From Arthrobotrys musiformis (taxonomy: Eukaryota; Ascomycota; Orbiliomycetes; Orbiliales; Orbiliaceae), in NCBI GenBank assembly GCA_036971715.1, contig JAVHJL010000006.1, positions 1,984,001 through 2,048,000 of the forward strand: a DNA stretch of 64,000 bases. Reading direction: 5' to 3'. The notes below the pieces were generated by a model. It saw only the letters and a list, made by a program, of their open reading frames with translations, ran no database searches and was not told the DNA's origin. A program made the position numbers and the translations under genes. This document shows, piece by piece, positions 1 through 13,043 of this stretch (the stretch's first letter is position 1; each line of letters begins with the position of its first letter).

Positions 1-738
1 GCATTGATTATTTAAAAACTGGACTATACCATTCTCCACTAATAATTATAGGAGCCCCCACGACATTAGATATATAGTGGGTCTCAGTATCTAGTATCAA
101 ACTATATGATGTATGTCTAACTGTAATGATTAGGCGTAGTCGACACGAGGCTAGCCTGATCACGTCAGAGTGGTTGGGGTAAGGTGTGACATGGTAGATC
201 AAGGGGCCCCTGGGTAACATGGAATTGTTTCCGGGAACGAGGGTGTGCTTATCAACATCTTTCGAGAGACCAGGGCTTGAGAGATTCAAGCATATACCTA
301 TGTCTCGTCCGGGAGACTATTGGAGCGTCAATGTTACCTAGGATCAAAGGATATCTGGGTTGTTGCATTGCACTCATACATATAAGTAGTAGAGTAGTAA
401 CTACAGGTTAATAAAGTCAGTTTTAGGCTGAGGTAACAGGCGGAGGGCTGAACGGGTAACGGTAACGTAACCAGGCGCCGCAAGCTTATCTTATTCGAAC
501 GATCTAATTTCTACTGTTTCAAACGTTTCCCCATCTTCGCACCCACAGCGAGACTAAAAAGCGTAATAATTTAGCCTTAGGTCGGTACTTAGTTACTCAG
601 GCGCGATAGCGTAAATGTGCGAAGAGGCTGGTCGGATCTAACAATGATTTGGAGTGCTAGTGTGGATAGTTATGCACGTAAATACTTACTTAAGCTGCAG
701 GTATCGACGCAGCTACATAGCCAAGCCAAGCCCGCAGG

Positions 739-937
739 CAATTAGCAGCTAGAGTTTAACGTTTAAGCTAGCGAATGTTGCACGTTTAGCCGGAGATACG
801 TTAGAAGTTTCAGCTGATCGATTTAGCTACGTGGTTAGTGTTTATCCCCACTGCACCGCCGTATACGTATGTCTAGGGTTATCCTTTTTCTTGAAGAGGG
901 GGATCGGGTGGGGATTGTAACATGGGGTTCGGCTGGT
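739..937 (+). repeat. dispersed repeat, less-mutated copy
   Basis: About 200 bp that reappear in shortened form at 44687-44848. Shared blocks include CAATTAGCAG at the left, GCGAATGTTGCA, AAGTTTCAGCT, and the word GTATGTCTAGGGTTATCC at the right. This copy keeps G and C at most positions where the other has A or T. No coding content or terminal inverted repeats are evident, so it is a fragment of an unidentified repeat family. Confidence 0.75.
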
Positions 938-1214
938 AAGCCCTATGTAATGGCGTTTAGAGGTGTATATATTCAAGTACTTACCTACCTAGACCAGGTC
1001 TATATTTGTGTGCATGTGAAGTACGCAGTAGCGCAGCACATTGGACTACTCGAGGCTGCATTGGACCTAGCTATGTTGCAGTTTTCGTGTTGAAAAGGGC
1101 CCTGATGTTTTCCTCCTAGCTTATCCAGACCCGTCAATGCAACCGCGACCGCAACTGCGGGGCCTGCGCCATCGATTCACAATATGATAATTATAAAGTA
1201 TATACTAGACTTCT

Positions 1215-1239
1215 AGGCAATATATACTGCATATTGCCT
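1215..1239. repeat. perfect 9-bp inverted repeat (hairpin)
   Basis: AGGCAATAT is followed by a 7-nt loop and then ATATTGCCT. About 60 bp downstream a second pair, ATCGATCTAT (1302-1311) and ATAGATCGAT (1359-1368), brackets an AT-rich core. These are structural features of non-coding DNA with no known role. Confidence 0.6.
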
Positions 1240-2298
1240 ACCAATGTTTGGTGTTTTTAAAGCATATCGAATGCGCCGTTGCATGTTATATACGCGTGTC
1301 TATCGATCTATAGCTATATACTTAAGTAGCTATATATTATAATGATAAGCATGCAATAATAGATCGATGACACTAAACCCGGAGATTTGAAAAATCCCGG
1401 AATTAACTAACTGGGCAGCCGCCGTTCCCAATTCGAGAACACCCCCTCCGAAACCTTAAATTGGGGAGTCTATGGGGCATGATCCTGCGTCGATCTTACA
1501 ACGGCACGGGAGGACGGACCCTTTCGAGGGCGGGTACGGCGATTGGCTGAGGTGGACTCGAGGTTTCTACTAGCGGCGCTGGGTAGTTCATGCTCTCTTC
1601 GGGATCCACTGAGGGGCATTTGCCACTAGCTGCCACTGCGAGCTACCGAGGCTGGTTACCTTTCGTGGTTAACCAGTTACATCAAGTACTTAGTTATAGT
1701 CTGTTTTGAAAGGCTCTGTATTATATCGGATTCCAAGAACATTTAGGCATTCCTTTGAAGCGAAGAAAAGTTTTGTACACAGGTCAACAAAGCGCACTAA
1801 GCACTGTCCCTATCTCGGAATAGACAAATTCGCCATCTCGGAAAACCAGCTTCCCCAATTGCAACCCGGGGCTTGCTTTGTATATATGTAACGAGGAAGA
1901 TAGGTATGGCTGAAGTCATGAAGTACTAAGTACTGCTCATCTGGTCTAGACTTTGCAAGACTCCTAGCCTAGTTAGTACGAGAATGCTTTCCGATTATCC
2001 CAACATATAGCATGACTGTATTATGCATGATTATTGCGTATATTGACAATAGGTACGTATTGGGGCCCGTGCAGCTTCAGAAATTTGCCAATTGGTTGAA
2101 CATGGGAATATTAAATTGTACCAGATCTGGCCAGACCACATGGGAATATCAAAATGCAGAAACCCACACCAACCCAAACTCTATTATATTCCTCCATTCC
2201 GCAAGAAACACCCTGCATCTTCGACTGAAGTTGACCGAATTGACCTTTAGCACCGCCATGCGGGACCAATCATCACCACCATCATAATCGCCACCAAG

Positions 2299-2777
2299 AT
2301 GACCGCCTCCCAGACCGCCTCCAAAATTTTGAGCTCTGCGAAGTTACCAGACTTCGCACGTATGCTTCCCTCCGAAGCGGTGTTCGCTTCCGCCCGAAAA
2401 AGCGGCTTTCTAAAATGCAACAGAACCGAAGCAACAACGGTTCTTTCTGAGATATGGAAGACAACGCAGGGAAATAGCGCCCTACTGCATCAGCAGCAGC
2501 AAGCCGCGCCAGTGGCAAATATTTGTGCAGGTGGGTGTTCTTTCTGTTATAATTGGCGGTGTTTCATTTTTGGTATTTCATGGAGGGCTCGGGTATTTTG
2601 TATGAATGTGGATATCGAGAGAGACCGCCATACGCCATGGCTGAAAAGCTTAAGCAACTCCATCGGATGAACACTGATTTTAATCCCCCCTCATCTGGTG
2701 ATCCTGGCGTATACGGGAAGGAGTTTTTAGCGGCAGTTGTACATTTCGGAGGGAAGGGGAAAAAAAAGAGGGTCTAG
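2299..2777 (+). CDS. possible small two-exon gene, unrecognised
   Basis: An ATG at 2299 opens a frame whose first about 77 residues look protein-like. The N-terminal half is rich in Ser, Ala, Lys and Arg with few acidic residues, which would fit a mitochondrial presequence. A good donor (CAG then GTGGGT) lies at 2531. If the intron ends at the AG at 2618-2619, the frame continues through a segment containing MAEKLKQLHRMN and stops at 2777 after a Lys-rich tail. The acceptor has a weak pyrimidine tract, so the second exon is uncertain. It could instead be a 5' exon of the Sel1-like gene downstream. I do not recognise the family. Confidence 0.3.
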
Positions 2778-3147
2778 ACGCAGCCCAGGGCGTTCTAAAC
2801 TCCACTTCGCTTTCGAAAGTTGGCTTCACCATCATGGACAGGGAATCCCGGATGCCATATGGCCGCCCCTGAGGTCTAATATCTCATAATTTAGACGCTT
2901 TCTTCAGAGATCTCGGCTTAGCCTGGCTGGCCTCCCTTTATGACGTCTGGGTGCGGGACTGGTACCACTCACCACTCGGTCGGCTAGCTTTCTCTCAAGC
3001 TTTCATTATCAGAATCGTTTACTCTCCACCATAACCCTCGATCGAGGCCCGCTCACCCATGCCCACTCGCCCGAGGTTTCGAATGCATATTCATCATCAT
3101 GCATCTCAGAATCTCACTCCCTACAATGACAATCCACCTCGCCCCCA

Positions 3148-3969
3148 ATGCCCAGATGCAGCACTTCCTTCACCCGTATAACAAACCAAAAACAAAAATA
3201 ATAATAATAATAACCAAAAACACCGCCTAGCCCACAACTTCCCCCCGTCGAACTTCACCTCCCTCGCCCTCCTCCTCCAACAAACCCCCCTCCAAACCGA
3301 CCTCCTCGCCATCGCCGAACTCCTAAACGACCCTCCAGCAATCCTCAAATCCGCCAAATCAAAAATCTCATCCTCCCGGAGCATCCAACTCTTAGAATCC
3401 TCCCAAATCTTTAAAAAACTCGTATGGCTAGCGAACGTAGGTAAAGTCCCCGAGGCGTACGAATTACTAGCAGAAACATACCAAGCCGCGAATTCCCACA
3501 AAGCACAAGATTATTGGACCAAAGCCGCCGAAGCGGGGAGTGGGAAAGCATGTTTGGTCATGGGACGTCAAGCGGTGGCGATGAAGAAAACAGACGTAGC
3601 CGTTGCAGCTTTCAAACAAGCGATGGAGCTGGGGGAAGCCGAGGCATTTTACGAGCTCGGAGTTTTACAGATCAAACAGAGCAATAATAGCGAAAAGGTT
3701 GAGTCGGAGTTGGCGAAGGAAGGGGAGTATAATCTTTCCGTTGCTGCGGCGTCGGGGATTATCCGTGCTGCGGTCAAGTTGGCGGAGATCTATAAGACGA
3801 GGAATGATTTAAATCTGAGCGAGCAGTGGGTGAATGTGGCGTATGAAATGAAGGCGGTTGAGATGTAAGTTCGTATGTCTGACAAGAATACGATCATATC
3901 CGTGCTTTTTGGTTATACATACATGTATATACATTGGGTGCTGGTGCGGGTTTGTGCAGGATCCTCTAG
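3148..3969 (+). CDS. Sel1/TPR-like repeat protein
   Basis: The model has three exons (3148-3175, 3231-3864, 3960-3969) and gives about 223 residues. The central exon reads as paired helices of the Sel1/TPR kind: one helix pair around YWTKAAEAGSGKACLVMGRQ and a second around AAFKQAMELGEAEAFYELGV, with a C-terminal helix containing AVKLAEIYKTRN. Such repeats are protein-interaction scaffolds, and the partner is unknown. The start is the weakest part: the in-frame region upstream hits a TAA at 3179, so a 55-nt intron (3176-3230) is needed and ATG 3148 is the start that keeps frame. The last intron (3865-3959) has a GTAAGT donor and a TGTGCAG acceptor and leaves a 10-nt final exon. If it is retained, translation stops within the donor itself, two residues earlier. 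Confidence 0.6.
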
Positions 3970-4318
3970 ATATACCAACAGAGATCTATTGTAAATATAA
4001 GAAACTGCGTATTGTACATATGTTTTTTCTCTGTCTCAAACAAAGCTAAACGATCTTGGAATCTGCAGATTTCATAGATAAAACCGTTGTAGTATTAAGC
4101 GTACATGAATGTCAAAATTCGGAAACCACCACCATCCCCGGTTCTAGAAGAAGAAGAAAACCCCTTTCAATCATATCCGATCTATAGGTACCAAAAGCAA
4201 TGTAAAGAAAAGGGAAAAAAAGAAAAAGGTAAAGTGACCTAGGCCCTTTTCCCAATGCCCAAAAACGCAAACCATTGTATTGTGTTTTCACTTCCAATCT
4301 TTCCTTTTAATAAGCCGC
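3970..4318. other. convergent 3' intergenic region
   Basis: About 350 bp separate the 3' end of the Sel1-like gene from the 3' end of CTP synthase on the opposite strand. The stretch is A-rich on the plus strand. I see no gene in it. Confidence 0.6.
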
Positions 4319-6724
<2,406 letters not shown>

Positions 6725-7570
6725 CTTGCCTGATTCTCGGTGATAGCCTTCAAACTTTCAGAGACTTGGGTCGAAAATATAAGATTTAAAAATTTTTGGA
6801 ATCTATAACAATTGAGGTGTTGGATTTTGGACTGGGCGATGCGCTAAACTCGAGTTTCGGCTCCCGGTGTGGTTTTTTTTTATAGGTCGCAGGATCTACC
6901 GGGATGATGCGAAAGAGAATAGGATAATAGAGCTGGTCTACCGCGTCAAAGAGTCATAGAAGATCGATAGCAGAAATAAATAAACAGTTGCGACGGCGCA
7001 GTATGTTGTGAAGGTTAAAAAAAGTGGGTAGGTTGTGCAGGGAAAGAAAGATAAACCCGGTCAAAGCTAGTCGAAGAAAAAAAAAAGTTGTGAAGGTTTT
7101 CTGTCTCAAATCTGCAGCGTCGGTCGCAGAGCTCGCTCCAGTTTAACCACATGCGTTATCTCACATATTACCATACTATCCTGCATACATCCTGCATATA
7201 TATATGCATATCCGTTGATTCTTTTTTTTTTTTTTTTTCTTCCCTCCCCCTCTCCTGTCACCGAGCTTGTATACCTACTCAGGCACCTACTTAAGCATTC
7301 ACGCCTGGAAATTCTCCCGGAGCATAGGCTTCTATAGTTTGTCATTTTGGCTACAGTTCGACCACCCCGCAGCAACATTTCGGGTTTAACTTTAATACCA
7401 AGTTTACTCGGTCACAAACGCCCGATTTGACGCAATTACTTATGTAAGTTACCTAGGCAGCAACCTTCTACGGAAGAAAATAATATTTTTTTTTTAAAAA
7501 AAAAATACTCGATATATATAAGAAATTTAAGAATTCTCATTAATTTTTTTAAATTTTGTTACTATAAGGT

Positions 7571-7606
7571 GGTCTCGTACCCAGACCGCACAAAGGGTGA
7601 CCGCTA
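7571..7606 (+). repeat. GGTCTCGTAYCCAGA repeat, copy 1
   Basis: A 36-bp unit starting GGTCTCGTACCCAGACCGCA matches 8748-8783 with three differences, two of them C/T or G/A. The core word recurs at 9261 and 9438, and shortened forms (TGGTCTCG) occur at 9528, 17085 and 44626. Confidence 0.65.
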
Positions 7607-8747
7607 TAAGGTATTGTGCCGGAAGAAGGGGTTTTTTGGGTACCGTTGTAATCCGAATTATATGGCGTTTTTTGCTCCCAATACTGTTGTAATACGCATT
7701 ATGGTCACAATACCGTATTGATATCGTATCAATAACCCCCCCTTTCCTGACACAGTATATATAAGTACCTAGGTAGGTAGCTATATACACCGCACGGCCG
7801 GTAAGTATGGTTTATGAGACAATAAATACAACTGAGTAATGTGCAAAACCACTTTGATATTTAATTCTTTTCTCACTCGTCTCAAGGCTACTTTTCTCTA
7901 CTATCAAAAATTAAGGTATTATCCTACCTAACAATTAATAATGCTCCCCCCTCATTATGCTATTCGCAACGCTCCTTTCCATTGCGCCGATTTACTACGG
8001 GTAATCTTCGCCTCTCTTTAGGTCTACTTAGTATCCGTATTGAGCCAAGGGGCTCCTTGTGGTGATCTTGGGACCGAATTTCAGACGGGGAGGACGTCAA
8101 TGAATCTTCATAGAACTGAATAAACTGTACGAGTCGAATGACTGATCTCTCGGTGGTTTCCATTCTTTTGGCAAATTCCTGTAGTGCTTTTGTTCCTTCT
8201 TTCTCCGTTTCTTGTAAAAATTGTCAAGACTTTCATACCCTATCAAAAACTCTCAACCAGCATTTCCAACATACCCGTTAGCCTGAAGGCGTACATTTTG
8301 ATTGACTCCGTCAACTTTGTCTACAAACCTTTAACTCAACCTTGATTTCAGCTAGAACGCCTGACATCTTTGGAATGTCTTCGAGCGTGGTATTTTATAC
8401 TAGTACTAGTGGTGAGCTGTGTAACTCCTCCTCTTCCAGCAACAAGACCGCAATCCTGGTTTAGAGCCGATGTTGCACAGCCTCGGAACCAAATTGTTGC
8501 ATTTTAGGACGTTGTAACACTCCCTCAGGAAAGCGTAGCACAAGCCGGGCTGCCGCTGTCATTGCGCAATTGCAGAGCGGCTTCTAGCTTCTCAAGGCTA
8601 TGTAGATGGATGCCATAAAAGGCCACCCGCCCCCGCATAAATAGCGCGAAACGTTTCTGTTGTGAAATATGAAACACAATACGTCTACCTGGCCTCGTTC
8701 CCAGACGTCTACCCTAATATCAAAAAGACGCTGATATAATACATATT

Positions 8748-8783
8748 GGTCTCGTATCCAGACCGCACAAAGAGTGACCGATA
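8748..8783 (+). repeat. GGTCTCGTAYCCAGA repeat, copy 2
   Basis: This is the second copy of the 36-bp unit at 7571-7606. The shared part runs through ACCGCACAAAG and GTGACCG. The flanks of the two copies do not match, so the conserved part is short. Confidence 0.65.
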
Positions 8784-9260
8784 CATATCAATACCAAAGT
8801 CCACTCAGATCCCGCAGGCCCAATGCAACTCTTCATTTTCTTCCTTCATTGTCTTCTTATGGAGGCAACCTATAGCCACCATCAAGCAAGATCGCGATCG
8901 GGGGGACTGGGTTGGGGTATTATTTCTCTATCGCCACCTTTCGACACACACATATTCAATAGTTAGTGCATCCAACCGTTCCAGCTAATTATTGAAATCT
9001 AAACTGTTGACAAGTGGGGCACCTGGCCACTGTAGCCTCAAATCGGTTACCACACCCTAAAAATGAACTCAAACTGATTGGTTTTTTTTTCCCCCGTGAG
9101 TAGGGTCAATCTGAATTACTTCTGTCTTAATTCATCTACAAATTCAAAACACTGAAGCAGAACCTTTCTCTATAAATTCATAAATACTACTATTTGTATT
9201 GATACTACAATTTTGTATATTTTCGCCTATCCAATATTGGGGTAATTAGGCATAAACAGT

Positions 9261-9275
9261 TGTCTCGTACCCAGA
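9261..9275 (+). repeat. GGTCTCGTACCCAGA core, partial copy
   Basis: TGTCTCGTACCCAGA matches the first 15 positions of the longer repeat with one difference. The following sequence diverges. Confidence 0.5.
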
Positions 9276-9437
9276 AAGCTCCAAACAGAGATATGTAGCG
9301 ACTTCAACGACTGAGGCAGAATACACCGCAGTGAGCGGCGCCAGTGTACGTACGCTAAGGAGATGACCTGGCTGGAGCTGCTGATAAAGGAGATATTGCC
9401 GATGGCGAAGACGAGACTAATATTTATAGATGCATCT

Positions 9438-9451
9438 GGTCTCGTACCCAG
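9438..9451 (+). repeat. GGTCTCGTACCCAG core, partial copy
   Basis: This is an exact match to the first 14 positions of the repeat at 7571. A weaker version, GGTCTCGCAGCT, follows at 9529. Confidence 0.5.
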
Positions 9452-12400
9452 CAGTTGGTCATGTAAACGTGTATCTTCTACTAACTTGGAAATCTTTTGA
9501 GTCATTCCTAGTTTGGTGGGCAGCCGATGGTCTCGCAGCTAGCTCAGGACGACCTATTCGTTTTTTTATATGTTATTTATATAATTATGAGCTTGCCCTT
9601 TTGGCCTACCAACTATTTATCTATATGTCAAGATTAAGATGGTTCGACAGAGAGTGAGTGAGATGGCGTATGACGGATAGGCTTGTAAGATGCAAGCTGG
9701 TTTGTAATTGTAATAAGTAAGCTTCATGCACATATGTAGGAAGGCAGACCTGTAGGCGGGTTTTAGTAGGCTAGCAGGAAGGCACCCAAGCTAGGGGAAA
9801 ATCGAAAAGTTCCTAACATAATTAGCACATAGTTAGAGGAGGAGGGTCTTTCGGCCAGCGGTGCTTATCACATGCACGTGGATCGAAGCGAGGCCCTTCC
9901 TATTACACCCATCTACACGCGCTTTGCGAAATAAAAATTTAAAATCAGATCCCCTCCTTCGTTGAATCCCACAATGAACTATCAAGTGAACCACAGGGGG
10001 TAGGTCCTGGAGTCTTTAATATAATCTCAAGCTAAGTAAAGGAAAGGATCATGCATAATATAATTATGGCCACGCCTTTAAAGCCTAGACGGACACCGTG
10101 AGATGATAATGCGGGGCCATCGGAAGCGGGAACTATCCCAACTCTTGTCATGAGAAATATATAACTTTTACGCCTAGCCAGGAATACATTGCTTTTGGGA
10201 CCAAACTGTGAAGATGTTAAATTTAACATACAACAGACAACCCCAAGACTCATACGATGTCCACTATAGCCAGCTCAAAAACATTTACAACCGAATCAAA
10301 AAAACTTAAATTTCCCTAATCGAGTAGGTACTTACTATCATGCACCCTTGTCCTTTATTTTTTTTTTTTTTTTTACATTTTTCTTTTTAAACAAAGAAAG
10401 ACAGGAGTAGAAAATAAAAAACAAAAATTAAAAAGAACCCAGCGGGGTATCACAGTTCGTCATTTCGGCCAGCTCTGGTACACAAGACAAGTTCGTCCCC
10501 AGCTACCTATTCGAGACCGAATTAAGCATCATCACCATTCTTTTTCAACAATTTGAATAGTCCTTTTTCTTGTTAGAGGTCTCCAAATGGGCACTTCGAG
10601 CTCTGTCCTAACTTGGCAAATTGAACGTTAAGCTTTGGTATTGGGCTTTAGGCTCTAGGTTAGTACCTATCAGCTAAAGCCAAGTGCTTAGGTTGAGAAC
10701 AGGCACTGTCATTGTATTACCTTGTTGTGGGATATGGAAGGGGGATGCGCTAGAGCTCCGGACTAAGTGTTTCCAAGCCCGAGCCTTGGTGAACATGGTA
10801 TCTACTTGGGCATTGAGCCCATCAAGCTGTGGTGGATGTTGATCTTGCATAGAGGCAGCGAAGCCGTCGCATTGTCGGGCATGACCTCGAGATCCGGGTT
10901 ACCAAGTACTTGCACAGTTTGCCGCATATGCAACAGAAGGTTTTTTTTTTTTTTACAATCCGGCATCCAATGGCTGACTGGTACATGTAGATGGCTCAGG
11001 AGATCCGGAGAGTTGTCGACAGCGCTCAGATGAATCGAGACCTTAACGTTATAACGTTTAACTTGTACAGGATACTTTAATTGAAAGACGGATGGAATAC
11101 CTAATAGCGCTGAAACGATAGCACGAAGGCTAGTCTTAATCAGAATTTACTGGCCGAGCTGGTGAGCGCGCTAGTCGGATGTCGACATCGTCGTAAACCA
11201 AGGAAACGGTTGACGGATCGATCGGTAAAGTTGATTCCGATTGTGAGTCTGAATGAAGCTAGCTCAAGCTGCAAGCTGTCGCTTCCAACGTTTCACACGT
11301 TTCCCGTGGCCGGGTCGCGGAACTTACGTGTTTGCGTAAGTGTCGATGCTTTGTTAGAGTATGGGACTTTTGTGAGCATTGATTGAGCAGATTAATATTA
11401 AGTTCGAAGCTAATTGGGAATTATCAAGTAGACCCGAAGACCCGTTAAAGCTTCTAGACTTTCGCCTATCAAAAGCGGAACTCCAGGCGGCCAAAATCCA
11501 ATGAATGACCAAATCCATTATGCATAATTATGCAAAATTAATTTATTATGCCAATTTTATCGAATAATTCCTTTTCGATTTTTAGATAGACTAAATTAGG
11601 GCTAGCGCTAGCTAGTAGACCCACTAAGTAAGGTTCTTCGAACCAAATGTATATCTTCCACCTGGTCCATTGCATATGGACAAAATAATGTACATATAAT
11701 AGAACTGGATTTTATTATATTTCCCGATGTTAACCCCTTCGAATTCCAGTCTTAACCCACGTCGAATACAAACCCAATTGCCCAAATGTGAATGTTAGAA
11801 GCGATGCTATGCGTATCAGAGCATATGATCTGATCGTTAGCCTTCGCTAAGCTTGGTCCTATGGCTAGGCATTATTTGAGCGAAGCTAGGTTACCCTATT
11901 CTAGTAAGAACTAGCAGTTTGGAAACCTAGCACTGGTCGACTAGCGAATTTGAACAGTAGATGTCTTCTTTCTTCCCTCGATCTAACTCTTGCGTATGAA
12001 CTCTATATGGTGGACCTCCTCAAATAGTCGCATTCTGAAATATCATCAGTTTAGTCTGGGGCTCAACGGCCCGGCTCTGGGAGCTCACGAGTTATAATAT
12101 AGGTAAGTGGCCTTCCGGCTTCTATCTTTGCTTTTCCGGCTCATGTTGACGAAGCTAAACGAAACGCTAAAATGAGTTAGGTAATAAAAAAACTCTTGCC
12201 CAGACTATTAGGCGAAGAGCCACTCGAGACTACCGAAGGGTAATCGAGGTACTAGGTCCGTTATCCGTTACTAGGTCCACTCTCGTGCAACACTGTGCCA
12301 CCAAGTTATATAAAAATAAACCCACTGTTGAATTTGCTATTGCTAGTGCAGAGTCGCCATCTAGCATCTTAGATGGAGGCAAAAGTCAATACAAAAGTAT

Positions 12401-13043
12401 ATTAGGAGAAGAGAATGTAAACCATCTTGCTATTCTACTATTAGAAAAGCAATTTTGCATCTTGTAGTATAAAAATAATACTAATCGTGACCAGTGGGAT
12501 GAAGGATAAGGGAGTGGGGGATATCGGATAACCACAATGTAGGATGTTAAACTTTAATTAACTGTCTGAATTTCTTTTGCTGATACAGCTTTCTAAAGCC
12601 ACACAAATCACTTATCGTTTTCCGAAATGGACGTAGATGATGCGAGTTCTAGCCTACGAAACCGAAAAGCAGTTGTGAGCCTGGATATACTGATCCTGGC
12701 CTTAGAGGTTCTGACATCGCATCGCGATCGCCTCTCCAGATCTCTATAGATCTAGCGCAGCCAAATAATTCATTCTGTACAAAGTGTTCTATCGACGTGA
12801 ACCGATCGATCTTGACGACGATATAATGCACGATTACTTCCCTTTCGAATTGATTCTTTCCTCCCTATCCGGCACTCATTGGACTCCCAGTCTATTGGAT
12901 CCATCCATTCATTCTTTTTTTTGTTGTCTTTCCTCACATTCTTTTGACAGATAAAGACATTCTTTGAAACCCGGGCCCATTTTATTTCTTTCGCTTTTGG
13001 GCAGGATATTCCTCTATCAAGATCGCGCGGCGCTACTCACACG

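Larger units (their letters stand above)
1..2298. other. gene-free, repeat-rich left end
   Basis: I see no supportable gene here. The longest open frames (for example 869-1093 and 2012-2287) have no recognisable protein character, and the first lies inside a dispersed repeat. The DNA holds that repeat (739-937), hairpin-forming inverted repeats around 1215-1368, and many short TACTTA/CTAGGTA-like words typical of degenerate ascomycete intergenic DNA. Confidence 0.6.
6725..13043. other. 6.3-kb gene desert with degenerate repeats
   Basis: No gene can be supported. The short open frames lack family resemblance and consistent splice sites. The region contains AT-rich stretches, T-tracts (for example 7222-7239 and 10360-10374), several copies of a GGTCTCGTAYCCAG word, and direct and inverted CTAGGTAGGTA-type words. 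This looks like old, mutated repetitive DNA. The first about 200 bp next to 6724 should include the CTP synthase promoter. Confidence 0.6.

Noticed and set aside
869..1093. 74-residue open frame
   Set aside because: Its first third lies inside the non-coding dispersed repeat, and the second repeat copy does not keep the frame.
12285..12467. 60-residue frame suspected to be a transposase remnant
   Set aside because: It resembles no transposase motif clearly, and there are no terminal repeats around it.
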